DNA of 64,000 nt from Flectonema sp. DT1601 (taxonomy: Eukaryota; Euglenozoa; Diplonemea; Diplonemida; Diplonemidae): NCBI GenBank assembly GCA_964019425.1, contig OZ025803.1, positions 547,001 through 611,000 on the forward strand, written 5' to 3'. Made by a program: the position numbers and the translations under genes. The notes below the pieces were generated by a model. It was not told the DNA's origin. It made no database searches and was given only the letters and a program-made list of their open reading frames with translations. Position 1 is the first letter of the stretch. Each line of letters opens with the position of its first letter. Shown in pieces: positions 36,430 through 64,000 of this stretch.

Positions 36430-37253
36430 TCACCTTCCCCGTTCTTTATCGACACCCCGCCCCCGCAAAACCCGCAAAAAGGTTGTGGTTTAAGGAAAAC
36501 GATAAAAGTACGCTGCGGCGAGCGCTCGTCCATATCATCTTTTCGCAAAGTCTTCCGATTGAACCGTGTTCCTCCCCTCCCCCCTCCTCACACGCTGCTA
36601 AGAACTAACTTTTCTTGTATACATACGAAGTGTTGTGAACTGGAAAGAGAATACAAAAAGCGATAATCCGTATGCGACCCGCAGAAACAGCAGCCTGAAA
36701 AGCTCGCGCTCTCGCAATCGCCATCACCCCAGAAGCGATTCGATTATCGTTGCTCTGGGAAAACGAAGCAAGAGGGAGGGAGGGAGGAAGAATTGCATTT
36801 CGCTTTGTTTGTTTTTTTTTCTTGGAAAAATGGTCACTTCCCCCGCACAAGGAGAAGTGCGACGAAAGGAAAGGAAAAAGATTACGCGGAATTCAAAAGC
36901 AACCGGTTCGAGTAACGAACGAAATGGAAAGCTTCGAATGTATAGAATAATTGAAATAAGCACGGCAGTGAGCCCGGTGCCCAACGGCGACGACGACGAC
37001 GACGGTGATGATCAGAGAAAATCAATCCTCTCCGACCAAGAACCATCATCGAATATAATTTAAAACAATAACAGAAACATGGTAAAAACCATAATATAAC
37101 AATTTTTTTTTTTTTGAGCTTCCCTCAGTCTTCCACCCGCGAACCGCGAGGAACAAAAGAGCCGAGGAGGAGAGAGGCAGACTCCGCGTGTCGTTCATCC
37201 ATCGTTCAGTCAAGTCCAACGACACACGCAGAATCATCGTCAAGACAGCTTAC

Positions 37254-38336
<1,083 letters not shown>

Positions 38337-39167
38337 TCACCTTCCCCGTTCTTTATCGACACCCCGCCCCCGCAAAACCCGCAAAAAGGTTGTGGTTTAA
38401 GGAAAACGATAAAAGTACGCTGCGGCGAGCGCTCGTCCATATCATCTTTTCGCAAAGTCTTCCGATTGAACCGTGTTCCTCCCCTCCCCCCTCCTCACAC
38501 GCTGCTAAGAACTAACTTTTCTTGTATACATACGAAGTGTTGTGAACTGGAAAGAGAATACAAAAAGCGATAATCCGTATGCGACCCGCAGAAACAGCAG
38601 CCTGAAAAGCTCGCGCTCTCGCAATCGCCATCACCCCAGAAGCGATTCGATTATCGTTGCTCTGGGAAAACGAAGCAAGAGGGAGGGAGGGAGGAAGAAT
38701 TGCATTTCGCTTTGTTTGTTTTTTTTTCTTGGAAAAATGGTCACTTCCCCCGCACAAGGAGAAGTGGGTATCACGACGAAAGGAAAGGAAAAAGATTACG
38801 CGGAATTCAAAAGCAACCGGTTCGAGTAACGAACGAAATGGAAAGCTTCGAATGTATAGAATAATTGAAATAAGCACGGCAGTGAGCCCGGTGCCCAACG
38901 GCGACGACGACGACGACGGTGATGATCAGAGAAAATCAATCCTCTCCGACCAAGAACCATCATCGAATATAATTTAAAACAATAACAGAAACATGGTAAA
39001 AACCATAATATAACAATTTTTTTTTTTTTGAGCTTCCCTCAGTCTTCCACCCGCGAACCGCGAGGAACAAAAGAGCCGAGGAGGAGAGAGGCAGACTCCG
39101 CGTGTCGTTCATCCATCGTTCAGTCAAGTCCAACGACACACGCAGAATCATCGTCAAGACAGCTTAC

Positions 39168-40250
<1,083 letters not shown>

Positions 40251-41081
40251 TCACCTTCCCCGTTCTTTATCGACACCCCGCCCCCGCAAAACCCGCAAAA
40301 AGGTTGTGGTTTAAGGAAAACGATAAAAGTACGCTGCGGCGAGCGCTCGTCCATATCATCTTTTCGCAAAGTCTTCCGATTGAACCGTGTTCCTCCCCTC
40401 CCCCCTCCTCACACGCTGCTAAGAACTAACTTTTCTTGTATACATACGAAGTGTTGTGAACTGGAAAGAGAATACAAAAAGCGATAATCCGTATGCGACC
40501 CGCAGAAACAGCAGCCTGAAAAGCTCGCGCTCTCGCAATCGCCATCACCCCAGAAGCGATTCGATTATCGTTGCTCTGGGAAAACGAAGCAAGAGGGAGG
40601 GAGGGAGGAAGAATTGCATTTCGCTTTGTTTGTTTTTTTTTCTTGGAAAAATGGTCACTTCCCCCGCACAAGGAGAAGTGGGTATCACGACGAAAGGAAA
40701 GGAAAAAGATTACGCGGAATTCAAAAGCAACCGGTTCGAGTAACGAACGAAATGGAAAGCTTCGAATGTATAGAATAATTGAAATAAGCACGGCAGTGAG
40801 CCCGGTGCCCAACGGCGACGACGACGACGACGGTGATGATCAGAGAAAATCAATCCTCTCCGACCAAGAACCATCATCGAATATAATTTAAAACAATAAC
40901 AGAAACATGGTAAAAACCATAATATAACAATTTTTTTTTTTTTGAGCTTCCCTCAGTCTTCCACCCGCGAACCGCGAGGAACAAAAGAGCCGAGGAGGAG
41001 AGAGGCAGACTCCGCGTGTCGTTCATCCATCGTTCAGTCAAGTCCAACGACACACGCAGAATCATCGTCAAGACAGCTTAC

Positions 41082-42164
<1,083 letters not shown>

Positions 42165-42996
42165 TCACCTTCCCCGTTCTTTATCGACACCCCGCCCCCG
42201 CAAAACCCGCAAAAAGGTTGTGGTTTAAGGAAAACGATAAAAGTACGCTGCGGCGAGCGCTCGTCCATATCATCTTTTCGCAAAGTCTTCCGATTGAACC
42301 GTGTTCCTCCCCTCCCCCCTCCTCACACGCTGCTAAGAACTAACTTTTCTTGTATACATACGAAGTGTTGTGAACTGGAAAGAGAATACAAAAAGCGATA
42401 ATCCGTATGCGACCCGCAGAAACAGCAGCCTGAAAAGCTCGCGCTCTCGCAATCGCCATCACCCCAGAAGCGATTCGATTATCGTTGCTCTGGGAAAACG
42501 AAGCAAGAGGGAGGGAGGGAGGAAGAATTGCATTTCGCTTTGTTTGTTTTTTTTTCTTGGAAAAATGGTCACTTCCCCCGCACAAGGAGAAGTGGGTATC
42601 ACGACGAAAGGAAAGGAAAAAGATTACGCGGAATTCAAAAGCAACCGGTTCGAGTAACGAACGAAATGGAAAGCTTCGAATGTATAGAATAATTGAAATA
42701 AGCACGGCAGTGAGCCCGGTGCCCAACGGCGACGACGACGACGACGGTGATGATCAGAGAAAATCAATCCTCTCCGACCAAGAACCATCATCGAATATAA
42801 TTTAAAACAATAACAGAAACATGGTAAAAACCATAATATAACAAATTTTTTTTTTTTTGAGCTTCCCTCAGTCTTCCACCCGCGAACCGCGAGGAACAAA
42901 AGAGCCGAGGAGGAGAGAGGCAGACTCCGCGTGTCGTTCATCCATCGTTCAGTCAAGTCCAACGACACACGCAGAATCATCGTCAAGACAGCTTAC

Positions 42997-44079
<1,083 letters not shown>

Positions 44080-44910
44080 TCACCTTCCCCGTTCTTTATC
44101 GACACCCCGCCCCCGCAAAACCCGCAAAAAGGTTGTGGTTTAAGGAAAACGATAAAAGTACGCTGCGGCGAGCGCTCGTCCATATCATCTTTTCGCAAAG
44201 TCTTCCGATTGAACCGTGTTCCTCCCCTCCCCCCTCCTCACACGCTGCTAAGAACTAACTTTTCTTGTATACATACGAAGTGTTGTGAACTGGAAAGAGA
44301 ATACAAAAAGCGATAATCCGTATGCGACCCGCAGAAACAGCAGCCTGAAAAGCTCGCGCTCTCGCAATCGCCATCACCCCAGAAGCGATTCGATTATCGT
44401 TGCTCTGGGAAAACGAAGCAAGAGGGAGGGAGGGAGGAAGAATTGCATTTCGCTTTGTTTGTTTTTTTTTCTTGGAAAAATGGTCACTTCCCCCGCACAA
44501 GGAGAAGTGGGTATCACGACGAAAGGAAAGGAAAAAGATTACGCGGAATTCAAAAGCAACCGGTTCGAGTAACGAACGAAATGGAAAGCTTCGAATGTAT
44601 AGAATAATTGAAATAAGCACGGCAGTGAGCCCGGTGCCCAACGGCGACGACGACGACGACGGTGATGATCAGAGAAAATCAATCCTCTCCGACCAAGAAC
44701 CATCATCGAATATAATTTAAAACAATAACAGAAACATGGTAAAAACCATAATATAACAATTTTTTTTTTTTTGAGCTTCCCTCAGTCTTCCACCCGCGAA
44801 CCGCGAGGAACAAAAGAGCCGAGGAGGAGAGAGGCAGACTCCGCGTGTCGTTCATCCATCGTTCAGTCAAGTCCAACGACACACGCAGAATCATCGTCAA
44901 GACAGCTTAC

Positions 44911-45993
<1,083 letters not shown>

Positions 45994-46824
45994 TCACCTT
46001 CCCCGTTCTTTATCGACACCCCGCCCCCGCAAAACCCGCAAAAAGGTTGTGGTTTAAGGAAAACGATAAAAGTACGCTGCGGCGAGCGCTCGTCCATATC
46101 ATCTTTTCGCAAAGTCTTCCGATTGAACCGTGTTCCTCCCCTCCCCCCTCCTCACACGCTGCTAAGAACTAACTTTTCTTGTATACATACGAAGTGTTGT
46201 GAACTGGAAAGAGAATACAAAAAGCGATAATCCGTATGCGACCCGCAGAAACAGCAGCCTGAAAAGCTCGCGCTCTCGCAATCGCCATCACCCCAGAAGC
46301 GATTCGATTATCGTTGCTCTGGGAAAACGAAGCAAGAGGGAGGGAGGGAGGAAGAATTGCATTTCGCTTTGTTTGTTTTTTTTTCTTGGAAAAATGGTCA
46401 CTTCCCCCGCACAAGGAGAAGTGGGTATCACGACGAAAGGAAAGGAAAAAGATTACGCGGAATTCAAAAGCAACCGGTTCGAGTAACGAACGAAATGGAA
46501 AGCTTCGAATGTATAGAATAATTGAAATAAGCACGGCAGTGAGCCCGGTGCCCAACGGCGACGACGACGACGACGGTGATGATCAGAGAAAATCAATCCT
46601 CTCCGACCAAGAACCATCATCGAATATAATTTAAAACAATAACAGAAACATGGTAAAAACCATAATATAACAATTTTTTTTTTTTTGAGCTTCCCTCAGT
46701 CTTCCACCCGCGAACCGCGAGGAACAAAAGAGCCGAGGAGGAGAGAGGCAGACTCCGCGTGTCGTTCATCCATCGTTCAGTCAAGTCCAACGACACACGC
46801 AGAATCATCGTCAAGACAGCTTAC

Positions 46825-47907
<1,083 letters not shown>

Positions 47908-48738
47908 TCACCTTCCCCGTTCTTTATCGACACCCCGCCCCCGCAAAACCCGCAAAAAGGTTGTGGTTTAAGGAAAACGATAAAAGTACGCTGCGGCGAG
48001 CGCTCGTCCATATCATCTTTTCGCAAAGTCTTCCGATTGAACCGTGTTCCTCCCCTCCCCCCTCCTCACACGCTGCTAAGAACTAACTTTTCTTGTATAC
48101 ATACGAAGTGTTGTGAACTGGAAAGAGAATACAAAAAGCGATAATCCGTATGCGACCCGCAGAAACAGCAGCCTGAAAAGCTCGCGCTCTCGCAATCGCC
48201 ATCACCCCAGAAGCGATTCGATTATCGTTGCTCTGGGAAAACGAAGCAAGAGGGAGGGAGGGAGGAAGAATTGCATTTCGCTTTGTTTGTTTTTTTTTCT
48301 TGGAAAAATGGTCACTTCCCCCGCACAAGGAGAAGTGGGTATCACGACGAAAGGAAAGGAAAAAGATTACGCGGAATTCAAAAGCAACCGGTTCGAGTAA
48401 CGAACGAAATGGAAAGCTTCGAATGTATAGAATAATTGAAATAAGCACGGCAGTGAGCCCGGTGCCCAACGGCGACGACGACGACGACGGTGATGATCAG
48501 AGAAAATCAATCCTCTCCGACCAAGAACCATCATCGAATATAATTTAAAACAATAACAGAAACATGGTAAAAACCATAATATAACAATTTTTTTTTTTTT
48601 GAGCTTCCCTCAGTCTTCCACCCGCGAACCGCGAGGAACAAAAGAGCCGAGGAGGAGAGAGGCAGACTCCGCGTGTCGTTCATCCATCGTTCAGTCAAGT
48701 CCAACGACACACGCAGAATCATCGTCAAGACAGCTTAC

Positions 48739-49821
<1,083 letters not shown>

Positions 49822-50652
49822 TCACCTTCCCCGTTCTTTATCGACACCCCGCCCCCGCAAAACCCGCAAAAAGGTTGTGGTTTAAGGAAAACGATAAAAG
49901 TACGCTGCGGCGAGCGCTCGTCCATATCATCTTTTCGCAAAGTCTTCCGATTGAACCGTGTTCCTCCCCTCCCCCCTCCTCACACGCTGCTAAGAACTAA
50001 CTTTTCTTGTATACATACGAAGTGTTGTGAACTGGAAAGAGAATACAAAAAGCGATAATCCGTATGCGACCCGCAGAAACAGCAGCCTGAAAAGCTCGCG
50101 CTCTCGCAATCGCCATCACCCCAGAAGCGATTCGATTATCGTTGCTCTGGGAAAACGAAGCAAGAGGGAGGGAGGGAGGAAGAATTGCATTTCGCTTTGT
50201 TTGTTTTTTTTTCTTGGAAAAATGGTCACTTCCCCCGCACAAGGAGAAGTGGGTATCACGACGAAAGGAAAGGAAAAAGATTACGCGGAATTCAAAAGCA
50301 ACCGGTTCGAGTAACGAACGAAATGGAAAGCTTCGAATGTATAGAATAATTGAAATAAGCACGGCAGTGAGCCCGGTGCCCAACGGCGACGACGACGACG
50401 ACGGTGATGATCAGAGAAAATCAATCCTCTCCGACCAAGAACCATCATCGAATATAATTTAAAACAATAACAGAAACATGGTAAAAACCATAATATAACA
50501 ATTTTTTTTTTTTTGAGCTTCCCTCAGTCTTCCACCCGCGAACCGCGAGGAACAAAAGAGCCGAGGAGGAGAGAGGCAGACTCCGCGTGTCGTTCATCCA
50601 TCGTTCAGTCAAGTCCAACGACACACGCAGAATCATCGTCAAGACAGCTTAC

Positions 50653-51735
<1,083 letters not shown>

Positions 51736-52566
51736 TCACCTTCCCCGTTCTTTATCGACACCCCGCCCCCGCAAAACCCGCAAAAAGGTTGTGGTTTAAG
51801 GAAAACGATAAAAGTACGCTGCGGCGAGCGCTCGTCCATATCATCTTTTCGCAAAGTCTTCCGATTGAACCGTGTTCCTCCCCTCCCCCCTCCTCACACG
51901 CTGCTAAGAACTAACTTTTCTTGTATACATACGAAGTGTTGTGAACTGGAAAGAGAATACAAAAAGCGATAATCCGTATGCGACCCGCAGAAACAGCAGC
52001 CTGAAAAGCTCGCGCTCTCGCAATCGCCATCACCCCAGAAGCGATTCGATTATCGTTGCTCTGGGAAAACGAAGCAAGAGGGAGGGAGGGAGGAAGAATT
52101 GCATTTCGCTTTGTTTGTTTTTTTTTCTTGGAAAAATGGTCACTTCCCCCGCACAAGGAGAAGTGGGTATCACGACGAAAGGAAAGGAAAAAGATTACGC
52201 GGAATTCAAAAGCAACCGGTTCGAGTAACGAACGAAATGGAAAGCTTCGAATGTATAGAATAATTGAAATAAGCACGGCAGTGAGCCCGGTGCCCAACGG
52301 CGACGACGACGACGACGGTGATGATCAGAGAAAATCAATCCTCTCCGACCAAGAACCATCATCGAATATAATTTAAAACAATAACAGAAACATGGTAAAA
52401 ACCATAATATAACAATTTTTTTTTTTTTGAGCTTCCCTCAGTCTTCCACCCGCGAACCGCGAGGAACAAAAGAGCCGAGGAGGAGAGAGGCAGACTCCGC
52501 GTGTCGTTCATCCATCGTTCAGTCAAGTCCAACGACACACGCAGAATCATCGTCAAGACAGCTTAC

Positions 52567-53649
<1,083 letters not shown>

Positions 53650-54476
53650 TCACCTTCCCCGTTCTTTATCGACACCCCGCCCCCGCAAAACCCGCAAAAA
53701 GGTTGTGGTTTAAGGAAAACGATAAAAGTACGCTGCGGCGAGCGCTCGTCCATATCATCTTTTCGCAAAGTCTTCCGATTGAACCGTGTTCCTCCCCTCC
53801 CCCCTCCTCACACGCTGCTAAGAACTAACTTTTCTTGTATACATACGAAGTGTTGTGAACTGGAAAGAGAATACAAAAAGCGATAATCCGTATGCGACCC
53901 GCAGAAACAGCAGCCTGAAAAGCTCGCGCTCTCGCAATCGCCATCACCCCAGAAGCGATTCGATTATCGTTGCTCTGGGAAAACGAAGCAAGAGGGAGGG
54001 AGGGAGGAAGAATTGCATTTCGCTTTGTTTGTTTTTTTTTCTTGGAAAAATGGTCACTTCCCCCGCACAAGGAGAAGTGGGTATCACGACGAAAGGAAAG
54101 GAAAAAGATTACGCGGAATTCAAAAGCAACCGGTTCGAGTAACGAACGAAATGGAAAGCTTCGAATGTATAGAATAATTGAAATAAGCACGGCAGTGAGC
54201 CCGGTGCCCAACGGCGACGACGACGACGACGGTGATGATCAGAGAAAATCAATCCTCTCCGACCAAGAACCATCATCGAATATAATTTAAAACAATAACA
54301 GAAACATGGTAAAAACCATAATATAACAATTTTTTTTTTTTTGAGCTTCCCTCAGTCTTCCACCCGCGAACCGCGAGGAACAAAAGAGCCGAGGAGGAGA
54401 GAGGCAGACTCCGCGTGTCGTTCATCCATCGTTCAGTCAAGTCCAACGACACACGCAGAATCATCGTCAAGACAGC

Positions 54477-55550
<1,074 letters not shown>

Positions 55551-56390
55551 TCACCTCGTCACCTTCCCCGTTCTTTATCGACACCCCGCCCCCGCAAAAC
55601 CCGCAAAAAGGTTGTGGTTTAAGGAAAACGATAAAAGTACGCTGCGGCGAGCGCTCGTCCATATCATCTTTTCGCAAAGTCTTCCGATTGAACCGTGTTC
55701 CTCCCCTCCCCCCTCCTCACACGCTGCTAAGAACTAACTTTTCTTGTATACATACGAAGTGTTGTGAACTGGAAAGAGAATACAAAAAGCGATAATCCGT
55801 ATGCGACCCGCAGAAACAGCAGCCTGAAAAGCTCGCGCTCTCGCAATCGCCATCACCCCAGAAGCGATTCGATTATCGTTGCTCTGGGAAAACGAAGCAA
55901 GAGGGAGGGAGGGAGGAAGAATTGCATTTCGCTTTGTTTGTTTTTTTTTCTTGGAAAAATGGTCACTTCCCCCGCACAAGGAGAAGTGGGTATCACGACG
56001 AAAGGAAAGGAAAAAGATTACGCGGAATTCAAAAGCAACCGGTTCGAGTAACGAACGAAATGGAAAGCTTCGAATGTATAGAATAATTGAAATAAGCACG
56101 GCAGTGAGCCCGGTGCCCAACGGCGACGACGACGACGACGGTGATGATCAGAGAAAATCAATCCTCTCCGACCAAGAACCATCATCGAATATAATTTAAA
56201 ACAATAACAGAAACATGGTAAAAACCATAATATAACAATTTTTTTTTTTTTTGAGCTTCCCTCAGTCTTCCACCCGCGAACCGCGAGGAACAAAAGAGCC
56301 GAGGAGGAGAGAGGCAGACTCCGCGTGTCGTTCATCCATCGTTCAGTCAAGTCCAACGACACACGCAGAATCATCGTCAAGACAGCTTAC

Positions 56391-57473
<1,083 letters not shown>

Positions 57474-58305
57474 TCACCTTCCCCGTTCTTTATCGACACC
57501 CCGCCCCCGCAAAACCCGCAAAAAGGTTGTGGTTTAAGGAAAACGATAAAAGTACGCTGCGGCGAGCGCTCGTCCATATCATCTTTTCGCAAAGTCTTCC
57601 GATTGAACCGTGTTCCTCCCCTCCCCCCTCCTCACACGCTGCTAAGAACTAACTTTTCTTGTATACATACGAAGTGTTGTGAACTGGAAAGAGAATACAA
57701 AAAGCGATAATCCGTATGCGACCCGCAGAAACAGCAGCCTGAAAAGCTCGCGCTCTCGCAATCGCCATCACCCCAGAAGCGATTCGATTATCGTTGCTCT
57801 GGGAAAACGAAGCAAGAGGGAGGGAGGGAGGAAGAATTGCATTTCGCTTTGTTTGTTTTTTTTTCTTGGAAAAATGGTCACTTCCCCCGCACAAGGAGAA
57901 GTGGGTATCACGACGAAAGGAAAGGAAAAAGATTACGCGGAATTCAAAAGCAACCGGTTCGAGTAACGAACGAAATGGAAAGCTTCGAATGTATAGAATA
58001 ATTGAAATAAGCACGGCAGTGAGCCCGGTGCCCAACGGCGACGACGACGACGACGGTGATGATCAGAGAAAATCAATCCTCTCCGACCAAGAACCATCAT
58101 CGAATATAATTTAAAACAATAACAGAAACATGGTAAAAACCATAATATAACAATTTTTTTTTTTTTTGAGCTTCCCTCAGTCTTCCACCCGCGAACCGCG
58201 AGGAACAAAAGAGCCGAGGAGGAGAGAGGCAGACTCCGCGTGTCGTTCATCCATCGTTCAGTCAAGTCCAACGACACACGCAGAATCATCGTCAAGACAG
58301 CTTAC

Positions 58306-59388
<1,083 letters not shown>

Positions 59389-60219
59389 TCACCTTCCCCG
59401 TTCTTTATCGACACCCCGCCCCCGCAAAACCCGCAAAAAGGTTGTGGTTTAAGGAAAACGATAAAAGTACGCTGCGGCGAGCGCTCGTCCATATCATCTT
59501 TTCGCAAAGTCTTCCGATTGAACCGTGTTCCTCCCCTCCCCCCTCCTCACACGCTGCTAAGAACTAACTTTTCTTGTATACATACGAAGTGTTGTGAACT
59601 GGAAAGAGAATACAAAAAGCGATAATCCGTATGCGACCCGCAGAAACAGCAGCCTGAAAAGCTCGCGCTCTCGCAATCGCCATCACCCCAGAAGCGATTC
59701 GATTATCGTTGCTCTGGGAAAACGAAGCAAGAGGGAGGGAGGGAGGAAGAATTGCATTTCGCTTTGTTTGTTTTTTTTTCTTGGAAAAATGGTCACTTCC
59801 CCCGCACAAGGAGAAGTGGGTATCACGACGAAAGGAAAGGAAAAAGATTACGCGGAATTCAAAAGCAACCGGTTCGAGTAACGAACGAAATGGAAAGCTT
59901 CGAATGTATAGAATAATTGAAATAAGCACGGCAGTGAGCCCGGTGCCCAACGGCGACGACGACGACGACGGTGATGATCAGAGAAAATCAATCCTCTCCG
60001 ACCAAGAACCATCATCGAATATAATTTAAAACAATAACAGAAACATGGTAAAAACCATAATATAACAATTTTTTTTTTTTTGAGCTTCCCTCAGTCTTCC
60101 ACCCGCGAACCGCGAGGAACAAAAGAGCCGAGGAGGAGAGAGGCAGACTCCGCGTGTCGTTCATCCATCGTTCAGTCAAGTCCAACGACACACGCAGAAT
60201 CATCGTCAAGACAGCTTAC

Positions 60220-61302
<1,083 letters not shown>

Positions 61303-62134
61303 TCACCTTCCCCGTTCTTTATCGACACCCCGCCCCCGCAAAACCCGCAAAAAGGTTGTGGTTTAAGGAAAACGATAAAAGTACGCTGCGGCGAGCGCTC
61401 GTCCATATCATCTTTTCGCAAAGTCTTCCGATTGAACCGTGTTCCTCCCCTCCCCCCCTCCTCACACGCTGCTAAGAACTAACTTTTCTTGTATACATAC
61501 GAAGTGTTGTGAACTGGAAAGAGAATACAAAAAGCGATAATCCGTATGCGACCCGCAGAAACAGCAGCCTGAAAAGCTCGCGCTCTCGCAATCGCCATCA
61601 CCCCAGAAGCGATTCGATTATCGTTGCTCTGGGAAAACGAAGCAAGAGGGAGGGAGGGAGGAAGAATTGCATTTCGCTTTGTTTGTTTTTTTTTCTTGGA
61701 AAAATGGTCACTTCCCCCGCACAAGGAGAAGTGGGTATCACGACGAAAGGAAAGGAAAAAGATTACGCGGAATTCAAAAGCAACCGGTTCGAGTAACGAA
61801 CGAAATGGAAAGCTTCGAATGTATAGAATAATTGAAATAAGCACGGCAGTGAGCCCGGTGCCCAACGGCGACGACGACGACGACGGTGATGATCAGAGAA
61901 AATCAATCCTCTCCGACCAAGAACCATCATCGAATATAATTTAAAACAATAACAGAAACATGGTAAAAACCATAATATAACAATTTTTTTTTTTTTGAGC
62001 TTCCCTCAGTCTTCCACCCGCGAACCGCGAGGAACAAAAGAGCCGAGGAGGAGAGAGGCAGACTCCGCGTGTCGTTCATCCATCGTTCAGTCAAGTCCAA
62101 CGACACACGCAGAATCATCGTCAAGACAGCTTAC

Positions 62135-64000
<1,866 letters not shown>

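Overview
The window looks like nuclear DNA of a protist. All supported genes lie on the minus strand. Each start codon for which I checked the upstream sequence is preceded within 0 to about 30 nt by a pyrimidine-rich stretch ending in AG, which is the layout of spliced-leader trans-splicing in polycistronic units. The multicopy protease resembles kinetoplastid cruzipain and Leishmania cathepsin L-like enzymes (shared stretches such as SGCx[19 protein letters not shown] and GYIRxxKGSNQCL). I therefore favour a euglenozoan. One gene appears to contain a 72-nt GT-AG cis-intron, which is rare in kinetoplastids and more usual in diplonemids and euglenids. The lineage is an inference.

Layout in transcription order (right to left): (1) 64000 down to 9735 is a head-to-tail array with a 1914-bp period. 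It holds 28 complete cathepsin L-like genes plus the 3' spacer of a 29th, and it runs off the right edge. Twenty-seven copies encode the same 325-residue preproenzyme; copy 24 (54477-55454) has an altered C-terminus. The spacers are as uniform as the genes. Each spacer also has its own acceptor-like tract followed by a 39-codon reading frame. (2) 9659-8763 and 6816-5452 are paralogous proteins with three SH3/KOW-like barrels and a PDZ domain. Between them, 8533-7430 encodes a protein with two related barrels, a Gln/Pro-rich middle and a coiled-coil tail. (3) 5451-2452 is gene-poor. It contains a 26-bp perfect palindrome just after a stop codon, a 1275-bp element with 74-bp terminal inverted repeats, 31-bp minisatellites and long A/T runs. 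(4) 2451-649 is a divergent MAP-kinase-like protein with a TDY activation motif, a roughly 100-residue insertion before DFG and an intron near its 3' end. (5) At the left edge there is an uninterrupted minus-strand reading frame, probably the 5' part of another gene.

The array units look like a highly expressed, recently homogenised secretory or lysosomal protease locus. The single-copy genes downstream use A/T-ending codons and look like ordinary low-expression genes. No CRISPR, rRNA or convincing tRNA gene was seen.
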